The translations under genes were made by a program, and so were the position numbers. From assembly GCA_002396085.1 (NCBI GenBank), contig DGWI01000048.1, positions 128,046 to 188,643 of the forward strand: a stretch of 60,598 bases of DNA. The letters are read 5' to 3'. The notes beneath the pieces were generated by a model. It ran no database searches and was not told the DNA's origin. It saw nothing but the letters and a program-made list of their open reading frames with translations. Source of the stretch: Porphyromonadaceae bacterium UBA4262 (GTDB taxonomy: Bacteria > Bacteroidota > Bacteroidia > Bacteroidales > Muribaculaceae). Numbering within the stretch: position 1 is the first letter of the stretch; each line of letters begins with the position of its first letter. Shown in pieces: positions 35,663 through 43,662 of the stretch.

Positions 35663-35727
35663 TAAGCCCTACTCCTAGCCCCACCCCTTGGGTAAGGGGG
35701 AGTGGGGCCACCATTATCACAGGCAGC

Positions 35728-36405
35728 ATGTGCACGGGCAGTGTGCGATATTGGGCAGCAGCACTGATGGCGGGAACGGTCATCATCGACGCTGACGAGC
35801 GGCACTTGCCGCTCAGACACAGCCATCACCGCTACTGCATCGACGGACCGAACGGCATGCAGAAACTCACCGTGCCACTCGTGGGCGAGACCGACAACAT
35901 GGCCACCCCCATGCGCGAGGTGCGCATCAGCGAGCATGGCAACTGGCGACGCTTGCATTGGGGAGCACTCTACTCGGCATACGGGCGCACACCTTACTTC
36001 GACCACATCGCTCCCGACCTGGAGGCGATCATCATCAACGGCCATCAAACTCACTTGCTAGAACTGAACACGCAGTTGCAGCAGCTCGTCGTCGATTTCA
36101 TGGATCTGCCCATCACATTCAATGCACAAGGCACAATGCACAATGCACCCTACCCACTACCAGAGCGCAGCGGTCTTGATTCTCAATTCTCAATTCTCAA
36201 TTCTCAATTAAGGATAGAGGATTTGCGGGGCAAGATTGAGGGTAAGAAAGGCGATGACCTGCCCATCGCCGACGTGCCCTACTATCAGGTGTGGGCCATG
36301 CGTCATGGCTTCGTGCCACACCTCAGCATCCTAGATTTGCTCATGAACGAGGGGCGTGAGGGTATATTCACCCTGATGCAAATGACAGAAGTTAAACCTT
36401 GTTAA
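35728..36405 (+). CDS. WbqC-like protein, invaded by intergenic-type repeats
   Basis: WbqC-family proteins occur in polysaccharide or glycan loci; their reaction is poorly known. The 225-residue product has family segments VRYWAAALMAGTVIIDADERHLPLRHSHHRYCIDGPNGMQKLTVPL (about 7-52) and WRRLHWGALYSAYGRTPYFDH. It ends PYYQVWAMRHGFVPHLSILDLLMNEG. The start is uncertain. The only ATG is 35728, yet the expected first strand (TIITGS) begins upstream, where the DNA is a heptad repeat and a G/C hairpin. A second repeat (36170-36212, CTCAATT units) is translated as SQFSILNSQL in the middle. The gene may be tolerated, evolving or decaying. Confidence 0.65.
   Translation: MCTGSVRYWAAALMAGTVIIDADERHLPLRHSHHRYCIDGPNGMQKLTVPLVGETDNMATPMREVRISEHGNWRRLHWGALYSAYGRTPYFDHIAPDLEAIIINGHQTHLLELNTQLQQLVVDFMDLPITFNAQGTMHNAPYPLPERSGLDSQFSILNSQLRIEDLRGKIEGKKGDDLPIADVPYYQVWAMRHGFVPHLSILDLLMNEGREGIFTLMQMTEVKPC
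36170..36212. repeat. GCGCAGCGGTCT + (CTCAATT)n repeat inside the wbqC-like gene
   Basis: AGCGCAGCGGTCT is followed by four ATTCTCA units, and the same composite occurs in true intergenic DNA at 42118-42166. Here it stays in frame. Confidence 0.8.
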
Positions 36406-36455
36406 TTTTTCAAATCTTCCTTGCTCGAAAACAATGTTGTAAAACATTTTTATTA

Positions 36456-36463
36456 TATCTTTG
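36456..36463 (+). promoter_or_regulatory. -7 box TATCTTTG for putative sRNA 1
   Basis: It matches TAnnTTTG in an AT-rich context with no start codon of a sensible gene downstream; an intrinsic terminator follows within 80 bases. Confidence 0.6.
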
Positions 36464-36469
36464 TACCGT

Positions 36470-36535
36470 GTTTTTCATGGTATTAGATTTAAGGTTAATT
36501 AAAGATTGGTTGTCGTGAGACAATCAATTTTTTTG
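36470..36535 (+). ncRNA. Putative small RNA 1, about 65 nt
   Basis: A -7 box at 36456-36463 predicts a start near 36470. A textbook intrinsic terminator follows: ATTGGTTGTC (36505-36514), loop GTGA, GACAATCAAT (36519-36528), then seven T. The 35 bases between contain GGTATTAGATTTAAGG and have no coding potential of note. I have the impression that this unstructured 5' segment is conserved in other Bacteroidales, but that is memory, not a search result. The RNA lies between the wbqC-like gene and a second RNA in the same direction. Confidence 0.55.
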
Positions 36536-36633
36536 TACCCATTTGTCTATCAAGCAATTTATCTTGCCATCATGGGCACTCTTGCCATGAAATATGCTAG
36601 TGAGACCTGGCTGCATGACCTGGAAACAAGAAT

Positions 36634-36665
36634 TTTGGTCAATCCAAAAAGTTTCTTTATATTTG
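36634..36665 (+). promoter_or_regulatory. Promoter of putative sRNA 2 (TTTG-N20-TATATTTG)
   Basis: TTTG at 36634-36637 and TATATTTG at 36658-36665 are 20 bases apart, a good Bacteroidota promoter. Confidence 0.65.
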
Positions 36666-36671
36666 CAGTCG

Positions 36672-36848
36672 AAAAAGCGTGTGAACTCTTATCAGGCTAC
36701 AGTCCTCAGGGGGGCTGTGGTTGAGATAAAATCATTTAGTCTAAATTTCCCTATGTCGCATGTAGTGACTGAGCATGTGAATGTGAACCCACTTGAAGAT
36801 TGCGGCACGATGAAGGCATACCAATCACGAGGTATGCCTTCATTTTTG
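36672..36848 (+). ncRNA. Putative structured RNA 2, about 175 nt (6S / Bacteroidales-1-like)
   Basis: The transcript is bounded by the promoter at 36634-36665 and the terminator hairpin at 36811-36842 with a T-run. Near the 5' end is a strong stem: TTATC (36689-36693) with GATAA (36725-36729), and GGCTACAGTCC (36695-36705) with GGGCTGTGGTT (36712-36722, including G-U pairs) around loop TCAGG. There is no convincing reading frame. Length and the promoter-to-terminator layout fit the Rfam Bacteroidales-1 motif, which has been suggested to be the 6S RNA of this order. I could not fold the molecule fully, so the family is a suggestion. Confidence 0.5.
36811..36848 (+). terminator. Terminator of putative RNA 2
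   Basis: TGAAGGCATACC (36811-36822) pairs with GGTATGCCTTCA (36831-36842), followed by TTTTTG. Confidence 0.85.
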
Positions 36849-36884
36849 TGTCCCCCACAAAAAACACAAAATGTATCACCTCAG

Positions 36885-36997
36885 GTAGGGACGCGGCGTG
36901 CCGCGTGATTGCCTACTACTGCCCGATTGCAATGGATTGTCTTGTAAATCAGAATGATTCATAGTTCGAAGATCACTCGGCACGCCGCGTCCGTACA
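36885..36997. repeat. REP-like element with GGACGCGGCGTGCCG arms
   Basis: The 15-base arm at 36889-36903 is the exact complement of 36978-36992, and weaker pairing extends on both sides. About 75 bases lie between. A solo half copy with one change occurs at 42050-42070. Confidence 0.8.
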
Positions 36998-37056
36998 ATG
37001 TGAAATTGTCGGGCAATTCATTTTGACACACCCCCATAATCCTCAACGCCTAGTGC

Positions 37057-38886
37057 TTAGCCCAGCGATTGCATGTCCACCAGGTGGCGGTAGTGACCCG
37101 AGTGGGCCATGAGTTGGTCGTGCGTGCCCTGCTCGACGATGCGTCCATCCTGCATGACGCAGATGAGGTCGGCATTCTTGATGGTGCTCAGACGATGGGC
37201 GATGACCAGTGTGGTGCGACCATGCATCAGGTGGTCGAGTGCCTCCTGTACCAGGTGCTCGCTCTCGGTGTCGAGGGCACTGGTGGCCTCGTCGAGGATG
37301 AGGATGGGCGGGTTCTTGAGGATGGCACGAGCGATGCTGATGCGCTGGCGCTGACCGCCCGAGAGTTTGCAGCCCCGATCACCGATGTTGGTATCAAAGC
37401 CGTCCTCGCTGGCCATGATGAAGTCGTAGGCATTGGCGATGCGGGCAGCTTCCTCGACCTGCTCGCGCGTGGCATCGGTCACGCCAAAGGTGATGTTGTT
37501 GTAGAACGTGTCGTTGAACAAGATGGCTTCTTGATTGACATTTCCCATCAGGGCACGCAGGTCGGCCACACGGCAGTCGCGTATGTCATGACCATCGATG
37601 GTGATGCGACCTTGCTCCACGTCATAGAATCGCGGCAACAGGTCGGCCATTGTGGTTTTGCCCGATCCGCTCTGTCCCACCAGCGCCACGGTGTGGCCAC
37701 GCGGGATGTCGAGCGTCACATCATCGATGACCCACTGCTCGCCATAGCGAAATCGCACGCCCTCATAGCGAATGCCCTGCTCCATGGTCGCCAGTTGCAC
37801 AGGCTGCTCGGGGTCGCGGATGGTGTTCTCGGCACCCAGGATGCGGTCAATGCGCTGCATCGACGCCATGCCGCGCTGGATGGCATAACTGGCCTTGGAC
37901 AGATCCTTGGCGGGATTGATGATGCTGTAGAAGATGACCATGTAGTAGATAAACTTGGGCGCAGTGATGCTGCTGTGCCCACCCAGGATGAGTGTGCCAC
38001 CAAACCACAGGACGATGGCGATGGTGGCTGTGCCCAGAAACTCGCTCATGGGATGCGCCAACTCGTAGCGACGCTGCAGCCGGGTGACGATGGAGCGGTA
38101 CTTCTCGTTCTCGCCCTCAAAGCGGTCGCGCACCTTCGGCTCGGCATTGAATGCCTTGACGATGCGCAGTCCGCCTATGGTCTCCTCGATGTTGCTCAGC
38201 ATCACACCCCACTGGTTTTGTCCCTCGAGCGACACGCGCTTCAGCCGCTTGCCCACACCGCCCATCACCAAGCCTGCCAGCGGCAGCAAGATGAGCACAA
38301 ACAGGGTCAACTGCCAACTCAGCGCAATCATCATCGTCAGGCAGGCAACGATCATGATGGGGTTCTTGAACATCATGTCGAGCGACATCATGATTGAGTT
38401 CTCAACCTCGGTCACATCGCCGCTCATGCGTGCCATCACATCGCCCTTGCGCTCACTCGAAAAGAAGCCGATGGGCAGCGACACAATCTTGGAATAGATC
38501 TGGTTGCGGATGTCACGCACCACACCCGTGCGGATGGGAATCATGAAATAGGCACTCAGATAGGCACACCCTGTCTTCAGTCCGGTCATCACCACCAGAG
38601 CCAAGGCTATCGAGGCCAGTGCAGTCGAGGCGCCATAGCGCTCGATGATGCACTGCACATAGTAGTAGAAGTTGTTGACCAGCACCTCATTGACTTTGCC
38701 GCTGCCCCAGTCCATGAAGGCATAGGTCTGCGTGTTGAGCCCGAAGAGCATCTCCAGGATGGGGATAATCAGGGCAAACGAGAACAAGGTGAGGAATGCC
38801 GTCAATATGTTGAACAACACGTTGAGCAGCAACTGTTTCTTATAGGGCGGTACAAACCGCACCAGGAGTTTGAATAATCCTTTCAC
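37057..38886 (-). CDS. MsbA-like ABC exporter (permease fused to ATPase)
   Basis: The 609-residue half-transporter has six membrane helices (to about 330) and a nucleotide-binding domain. Walker A is VGQSGSGKTTMADLLPRF (about 398-415), the ABC signature is LSGGQRQRISIARAIL, Walker B is ILILDEATSALD, and the H-loop is VIAHRLSTIK. The core ends cleanly with DMQSLG. The layout suits lipid A flippase MsbA or a related lipid/drug exporter; substrate cannot be assigned from sequence alone. It is followed leftward by REP and RNA elements and preceded by the WYL regulator. Confidence 0.9.
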   Translation of the reverse strand: MKGLFKLLVRFVPPYKKQLLLNVLFNILTAFLTLFSFALIIPILEMLFGLNTQTYAFMDWGSGKVNEVLVNNFYYYVQCIIERYGASTALASIALALVVMTGLKTGCAYLSAYFMIPIRTGVVRDIRNQIYSKIVSLPIGFFSSERKGDVMARMSGDVTEVENSIMMSLDMMFKNPIMIVACLTMMIALSWQLTLFVLILLPLAGLVMGGVGKRLKRVSLEGQNQWGVMLSNIEETIGGLRIVKAFNAEPKVRDRFEGENEKYRSIVTRLQRRYELAHPMSEFLGTATIAIVLWFGGTLILGGHSSITAPKFIYYMVIFYSIINPAKDLSKASYAIQRGMASMQRIDRILGAENTIRDPEQPVQLATMEQGIRYEGVRFRYGEQWVIDDVTLDIPRGHTVALVGQSGSGKTTMADLLPRFYDVEQGRITIDGHDIRDCRVADLRALMGNVNQEAILFNDTFYNNITFGVTDATREQVEEAARIANAYDFIMASEDGFDTNIGDRGCKLSGGQRQRISIARAILKNPPILILDEATSALDTESEHLVQEALDHLMHGRTTLVIAHRLSTIKNADLICVMQDGRIVEQGTHDQLMAHSGHYRHLVDMQSLG

Positions 38887-38945
38887 GTCGTGTTTTTTCG
38901 AGTTAAAAGAGTGAGAATGACTAGTCGAGTGTCGAGTTGGAGGGG

Positions 38946-39833
38946 TTAATGATACTGGCTGAGGGCCTTGCGCAGTTCGTCCATGATCATGACCTTGAGT
39001 TCGGGGGGCTCCAGGACTTCAAGCGAACTGCCGTGACTCAGCAACTCCTCGCGCAGGTCGTAGGTGAGTCGCATGGTGTAGGTGAAGATGCTGTAGTGAT
39101 CGTGCACCACCTCTTGCTGCGAGGGGTGCAGCGGCAGGGCGCGGAAGTACTTGGCCTGCTTGGGCTCGACGCGCAACACGATGCGTTTGGGGTCATTCTG
39201 GTTGGTAGTGATGCCAAAGCAGTCCTTGAAGAACTCCTGCGGGCTGAAGCCCTCGGGATAGTCAAACGTGCGGTCGGCATCAATCACCAGGTCGGTCATG
39301 CGATCCAGGGCGTAGGTCTTGATCTTCTTGTCGCTGACATTGTGCCCGATGACATACCACAACTGCTTGAAGATCTTGACAAAGTATGGCTCCAATTCGA
39401 CTGTAGTGCGCTGACTGCGGTTGTAACTGCGATAGGCGAAGCGGATGCGGTGATTCTGCCGCAGGGCATCGACGATCGTAGTCAAGTGTTCGCGAGCCGA
39501 GGGTACATTCTCGAGCACTACACGCTCGGCGATATCGCTGGTGTCGCGCAGCGTGTCGGTCAGAGCCGTCGAGTCGACCAGCCACTGCTGCAAGGCCGAC
39601 TGTGCCGTATCTTCGATATAGTACTCGTAGGTCGAACGGTCGCACTGTATGTTAACACCGAACATTTCCTCCGCACCGTTGCGATAGTGGTGAAATGTGC
39701 GGCGCGGCAATGGCTTGCCGTCGCTCAGTGGCGACCGCAGCCACTGGCGGTTGATCTCATCGAGCGTGATGCGCCCATAGCGGCGTATGGTGTCGATGAG
39801 CCAGATATATCGGTTAATTAGGTCGTGAGCCAC
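38946..39833 (-). CDS. WYL-domain transcriptional regulator
   Basis: The 295-residue protein starts with a winged-helix DNA-binding part (about 1-75: ITLDEINRQWLRSPLSDGKPLPRRTFHHYRNG). The WYL domain (about 130-215) has HHRIRFAYRSYNRSQRTTVELEPYFVKIFKQLWYVIGHN, and a C-terminal extension follows. WYL domains sense ligands, often nucleotides or nucleic-acid ends, and such regulators frequently control defence or DNA repair genes. No defence gene is adjacent here. It may be transcribed with the downstream ABC exporter, 59 bases away. Confidence 0.88.
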   Translation of the reverse strand: MAHDLINRYIWLIDTIRRYGRITLDEINRQWLRSPLSDGKPLPRRTFHHYRNGAEEMFGVNIQCDRSTYEYYIEDTAQSALQQWLVDSTALTDTLRDTSDIAERVVLENVPSAREHLTTIVDALRQNHRIRFAYRSYNRSQRTTVELEPYFVKIFKQLWYVIGHNVSDKKIKTYALDRMTDLVIDADRTFDYPEGFSPQEFFKDCFGITTNQNDPKRIVLRVEPKQAKYFRALPLHPSQQEVVHDHYSIFTYTMRLTYDLREELLSHGSSLEVLEPPELKVMIMDELRKALSQYH

Positions 39834-40007
39834 TTATATTTTAATTGAAAATTGAGAATTGTGAATTGTGAATTAGTTGTTATCGGTCTTCAGTCTTCTG
39901 TTCTCAGCCACAACCGAAAAACTGATAACCGAAAACTGACAACTGACAACCGAAAACTGAAAACTGATAACCAAAAACCAACAATCAATCAGTTTATTGA
40001 ATTTCAA
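39834..40007. repeat. Repeat-filled gap between the symporter and WYL genes
   Basis: Heptad AATTGAG/AATTGTG units (39842-39875) are followed by about 100 bases of octad-type units (AACCGAAAACTGATAACC and similar) to about 39985. No promoter box is obvious. Confidence 0.75.
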
Positions 40008-41450
40008 TCACTTGCGCCTCAGGAGCAGCAGACCCAGGATGGTGAAGGCAGCGTTGTAGAGCAGCAACTCGAAGCCAATCTTGTAGTCCCACTGCGTGGC
40101 GCACCATTGTTGCAAGCACCAACTGAGCACCGGGGCGGCGATGCACACCAGCGGCACCCAGCGGTCACGCACATTCTGACGTGTGAACATGCCATAGACA
40201 AACAAGCCCAAAATGGGACCATAAGTGAAACTAGCCAGCGAATAGACCATCTTGATGGCACTGTCGTTGTTGAGCAGATAGAAGACGTAGATGATGATGC
40301 CCATCACCACTGCCATGCCGATGTGCACCGTGCGGCGAGTGCGCGCCAGTGCCGCCTCGTCCTGCTTCTTGTCACTCTCCAGGATGTCGACGGTGAACGA
40401 GGTGGTGAGTGCCGTCAGTGCCGAACCCGCTGCCGAGTAGCCGGCGGCAATCAGTCCCAGCACAAACAGGATGAGCATGATCACAGGCATTGAACTGTCT
40501 TGTGCCACCATGCCGAAGAGGGCATCGTTCTTCTCGGGCATGGCAATGCCCGCATGGCGCGTGTAGAGCACCAGCAACGTACCCAGCACCAGGAACAGCC
40601 CAACAACAAAGACTTGCGTGATGCCACTGACGATGAGACCTTTCTTCGACTCGGCCACGTTCTTGCTGGCCAGTGTGCGCTGCATCAGGTCTTGATCAAG
40701 CCCGGTCATGGCAATGACCATGAAGATACCGGCCAGGAACTGCTTCCAGAAGTAGGTGTCCTCCTTGGGATTGTCGAAGAAGAACACACGCGAGGAGTCG
40801 TCGGCAGCAATGGCCTTGACCATGTCGCCTGCACCATAGCCCAGCGCGCTGGCGATGAACACGATGCACAGCACCACCGACAGGATGAGGCACAACGACT
40901 TGAGCGTGTCGGTCCAGATGACGGTCTTGACACCACCCTGCAACGTGTAGAGGAAGATAAGCGCGATGGTGGCGATGACATTGAAGATAAACGGGATGTG
41001 AAGCGGCTCGAACACCAGCATCTGCAGTGTCACGCACACCACCAGAAAGCGCACAGCAGCACCCAGCATCTTGCTGATGAAGAAGAACCACGCGCCAGTC
41101 TTGTGCGTCTTGCCGCCGAAGCGCTCCTCCAGATAGCCGTAAATCGACACCAAATTGCGCTTGAAGAACAGCGGCATCAACAGATAGGCGATCACAAAGT
41201 AGCCCACAGCGAAGCCCAGCACCATCTGCATGTAACTGTAACTCGACCCGACCACATAGCCCGGCACCGAGATGAAGGTCACACCCGAGATGGGAGCACC
41301 TATCATGGCAATAGCAACAATAAACCACGGGGCCTGACGGCCACCGGTGAGCGCGGTGTTGGTGTCGGTCTTGCGCGACGCCAGCCACGAGATGATAAAC
41401 AGCAAAATGAAGTAGCCAACAATAGTGGCCAATACAATCCAGGGAGTCAT
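40008..41450 (-). CDS. Sodium:solute symporter (SSS family)
   Basis: The 480-residue protein has about 13 membrane helices. The SSS family region is recognisable: GRQAPWFIVAIAMIGAPISGVTFISVPGYV (about 36-66), a large middle helix set with GLDQDLMQRTLASKN (about 250-265) like the family signature, and LGLIAAGYSAAGSALTALTTSF. It should import a small solute with Na+ through the inner membrane; the substrate is unknown. The promoter is at 41497-41504, with a heptad repeat in the leader. Confidence 0.9.
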   Translation of the reverse strand: MTPWIVLATIVGYFILLFIISWLASRKTDTNTALTGGRQAPWFIVAIAMIGAPISGVTFISVPGYVVGSSYSYMQMVLGFAVGYFVIAYLLMPLFFKRNLVSIYGYLEERFGGKTHKTGAWFFFISKMLGAAVRFLVVCVTLQMLVFEPLHIPFIFNVIATIALIFLYTLQGGVKTVIWTDTLKSLCLILSVVLCIVFIASALGYGAGDMVKAIAADDSSRVFFFDNPKEDTYFWKQFLAGIFMVIAMTGLDQDLMQRTLASKNVAESKKGLIVSGITQVFVVGLFLVLGTLLVLYTRHAGIAMPEKNDALFGMVAQDSSMPVIMLILFVLGLIAAGYSAAGSALTALTTSFTVDILESDKKQDEAALARTRRTVHIGMAVVMGIIIYVFYLLNNDSAIKMVYSLASFTYGPILGLFVYGMFTRQNVRDRWVPLVCIAAPVLSWCLQQWCATQWDYKIGFELLLYNAAFTILGLLLLRRK

Positions 41451-41496
41451 ATTTTAATTAAGAATTAAGAATTGTCGGGCACACAAAAATGCGCAG

Positions 41497-41504
41497 CAAA
41501 GTTA
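41497..41504 (-). promoter_or_regulatory. -7 box TAACTTTG for the symporter
   Basis: It matches TAnnTTTG on the minus strand, 46 bases before the start. AATTAAG units (41455-41474) lie in the leader. Confidence 0.6.
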
Positions 41505-41603
41505 AGGTAAACTCTGCACATGTGCAAATCTGTGGCACACTTTTATGGCATGACGATGACAGATTGCTAGCCGACGGGATGGCGCGACGACTGTGTAGGG
41601 CAG

Positions 41604-41611
41604 TAATTTTG
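41604..41611 (+). promoter_or_regulatory. -7 box TAATTTTG for the capsid-like pair
   Basis: CAGTAATTTTGCA matches the host-type promoter, and the same words occur before the secreted-protein gene at 50421. The leader of about 65 bases has a small GCCGG/CCGGC hairpin. Confidence 0.6.
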
Positions 41612-41684
41612 CAGCGTCAACCCGACAATAGGTGTTGATGCCGGGCATCTGCCGGCTTGATTCTTAACCTTAATATATATAACC

Positions 41685-42038
41685 ATGAATGACATCATGC
41701 AAGACGAACAAGCGTTTGTTCCCGAAGTCGATGCTGCATCGCTACAAGCAGCCCACCTGCCACCTGCCGAGTCGCCCCCACCCGCCCCAGTCGCGCCCCA
41801 GGCACAGCCTGCCGCACCACCCTTGCCCACCGACCCCGAGCAAGCCATGCAAGCACTGCCACCCGCACTCGCCGCACACATTCAAGATTTGATTACCGAA
41901 GCCGAGGCCATCGGCTACTTGCGTGGTCGCAACGAGCAGATCGAGGCCATCGTGCACTTTGACGACCCCAACGACGACTGCGACATAGCCCCTTCACCCA
42001 TTCCGCGCTACAACCGCCACTCCATCTGGGACCTCTAA
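41685..42038 (+). CDS. Pro/Ala-rich small protein upstream of the capsid-like gene
   Basis: The 117-residue product has an acidic start, a long Pro/Ala/Gln linker (about 24-62, PPPAPVAPQAQPAAPPLPTD), an amphipathic helix (ALAAHIQDLITEAEAIGYLRGRNEQIEAIV) and an acidic tail ending PRYNRHSIWDL. There is no signal peptide. It is followed 135 bases later by the capsid-like gene and has its own promoter. In phages the gene just upstream of the capsid is often a scaffold or protease; this is too small for a protease. I know no family; a scaffold-like or capsid-binding role is only a guess. Confidence 0.6.
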   Translation: MNDIMQDEQAFVPEVDAASLQAAHLPPAESPPPAPVAPQAQPAAPPLPTDPEQAMQALPPALAAHIQDLITEAEAIGYLRGRNEQIEAIVHFDDPNDDCDIAPSPIPRYNRHSIWDL

Positions 42039-42045
42039 TTCAATG

Positions 42046-42170
42046 CATAATGTACGGACGCAGCGTGCCGCGTTGTCACCAAGTGATGGTGATATAAACT
42101 GTTAGCTGAAAAAGTTACCAGCGCAGCGGTCTCAATTTTCAATTCTCAATTCTCAATTTTCAATTAAAAA
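42046..42170. repeat. Solo REP half plus heptad repeat between the capsid-pair genes
   Basis: GTACGGACGCAGCGTGCCGCG at 42050-42070 matches the 36885-36997 element. A short hairpin TCACCA/TGGTGA follows near 42076-42092. At 42118-42166 the composite GCGCAGCGGTCT plus five CTCAATT/TTCAATT units ends just before the capsid-gene ATG. Confidence 0.75.
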
Positions 42171-42173
42171 AAC

Positions 42174-43601
42174 ATGAAAACACTCAAGTTTGTGCGCCGA
42201 TGGCGCAATGCGGTCAAGTGGATGCGCCGCAACTACCGAGTCATCCTCACTGTGTTGGTCTATATCTTCGTCGCCATCTTGGCCTTTGGGTGCAGCCATG
42301 ACGTGGCATCTGTGCTGGCCATGGCCGTGCCTGGCATCATCGTGGGCGGCACCGACGGCGGCAAGCATGTCGCCGACGGCCCACTCACCTCCGACCTTAC
42401 ACGCGATGCCTCGCCCTCGCTGTTGCTCAACGAGATTGACCAACAGATTGTCAAAATTCGCCCCATGGCCACCCCTCTCGACCAACTGTCGCGCTACGGT
42501 GGCGGCAAGCATGCAGGCTCGATGATTGTCGACTACTACAACGTCGACACCAAGCCCACCAGCACCACCGTCAGCGAGACCTACACCGAGGGTGACGATG
42601 TTGTGGCCGGAAGCGGAACGCCCAAGGTGCGACTCGTCACCAACAACGACGAGATCTTCGACACCAGCGACACCATTCTCGTGCAGGGGGTGCAAGGTTA
42701 TGAACCCGACGGCTCCACCATGAGCCAGCAAGAACTGGTGCTGTACGTCGCCAGCCGCGACGCCACCAATGGCCTGATGGTCATGGCGGTCAACGGCAAG
42801 ACTGTGGATGGCGTGGCCAACTGCCTGCCCACCATCAACGAGGGGGTCACCCTCATCCGCATGGGTCGCGCCGCAAGCGAACTCGACGTGATGAGCCCGC
42901 AGTTCGAGGCACTGCCCCACAAGGAGCAGAACTTCTGCCAAATCTTCAAAATGCAGGTCGAGCAGAGCACATTGCAGCGACTGAGCAACAAGGAGGTGGG
43001 CTGGTCGATGACCGACCAGGAAGAGGCAGCCATCTACGACATGCGCTTGGGCATGGAGAAGTCGTTCCTCTTCGGTGTCAAGAGTCGGTTGTGGGACCCT
43101 GCCAAGAAGGAGAACATCATGCTCACGGGCGGCATCTGGCATCAAGCCGGCAAGCAATTTGCCTACTCCGAGAGCACCATCTCGCGCGATAAGGTCATCG
43201 AACTGATGCGTGAGGCCTTCACCGGCAACAGTGGCAGCAAACGCAAGGTGCTGCTGGGCGGCAGTCGACTCATGGGCTACCTGAGCAACCTGGACTACGA
43301 CCGCGTGGTCATGTCGCGCGAGAGCGTGAGCAAGTGGGGCATCGACTTCACCGAGATTCGCAGCAAGTTTGGCACACTCTACCTGTTGCTGAGCGAGGTG
43401 TTCGACGAGTGCGGCATGAGCGAGAACGGCATCATCATCGATCCCGAGTACATCCAGAAGTACGTGCACATCCCGTTCAGCACCGAGGCACTCGACCTCA
43501 AGTCAAGCGGACTGCGCAACACGGACGCTCTGGTGCTCACCGAGGCTTCGTGTCTGGTGCTCCGCTACCCCAAGAGCCACATGCGCATCATCCGCCGCTA
43601 G
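42174..43601 (+). CDS. SU10/DUF5309-like major capsid protein with N-terminal membrane segment
   Basis: From about residue 50 (MAVPGIIVGGTDGGKH) to the end this follows the HK97-fold SU10-type major capsid family: LTSDLTRDASPSLLLNEIDQQIVKIRPMATPLDQLSRYG, then HAGSMIVDYYNVDTKP and STISRDKVIELMREAF. It ends LKSSGLRNTDALVLTEASCLVLRYPKSHMRIIRR. The total is 475 residues. Before the usual family start lies a basic segment (RRWRNAVKWMRRN) and a strong membrane helix (VILTVLVYIFVAILAFGC) ending in a lipobox-like LAFGC. An alternative start is ATG 42321, but a TM helix this clean is unlikely by chance. There is no portal, terminase or tail gene in the window. It is either a prophage relic or a domesticated capsid protein. 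Confidence 0.7.
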   Translation: MKTLKFVRRWRNAVKWMRRNYRVILTVLVYIFVAILAFGCSHDVASVLAMAVPGIIVGGTDGGKHVADGPLTSDLTRDASPSLLLNEIDQQIVKIRPMATPLDQLSRYGGGKHAGSMIVDYYNVDTKPTSTTVSETYTEGDDVVAGSGTPKVRLVTNNDEIFDTSDTILVQGVQGYEPDGSTMSQQELVLYVASRDATNGLMVMAVNGKTVDGVANCLPTINEGVTLIRMGRAASELDVMSPQFEALPHKEQNFCQIFKMQVEQSTLQRLSNKEVGWSMTDQEEAAIYDMRLGMEKSFLFGVKSRLWDPAKKENIMLTGGIWHQAGKQFAYSESTISRDKVIELMREAFTGNSGSKRKVLLGGSRLMGYLSNLDYDRVVMSRESVSKWGIDFTEIRSKFGTLYLLLSEVFDECGMSENGIIIDPEYIQKYVHIPFSTEALDLKSSGLRNTDALVLTEASCLVLRYPKSHMRIIRR

Positions 43602-43662
43602 GTGTGTGTTTAAGATTCAAGGGTTAAAGGTTAGGATTGTCCCCTCGCCAGACCTCTACCTC

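Noticed and set aside
36506..36908. Short ORFs (72 and 104 residues) across the two putative RNAs
   Set aside because: They span the terminator and promoter of the RNAs, have no start context and no protein-like pattern.
42174..42320. Considered starting the capsid-like gene at ATG 42321 and treating the first 147 bases as non-coding
   Set aside because: The extension encodes a basic stretch followed by a clean membrane helix with no stop codon, which is unlikely by chance; the longer form is kept, with the alternative noted.
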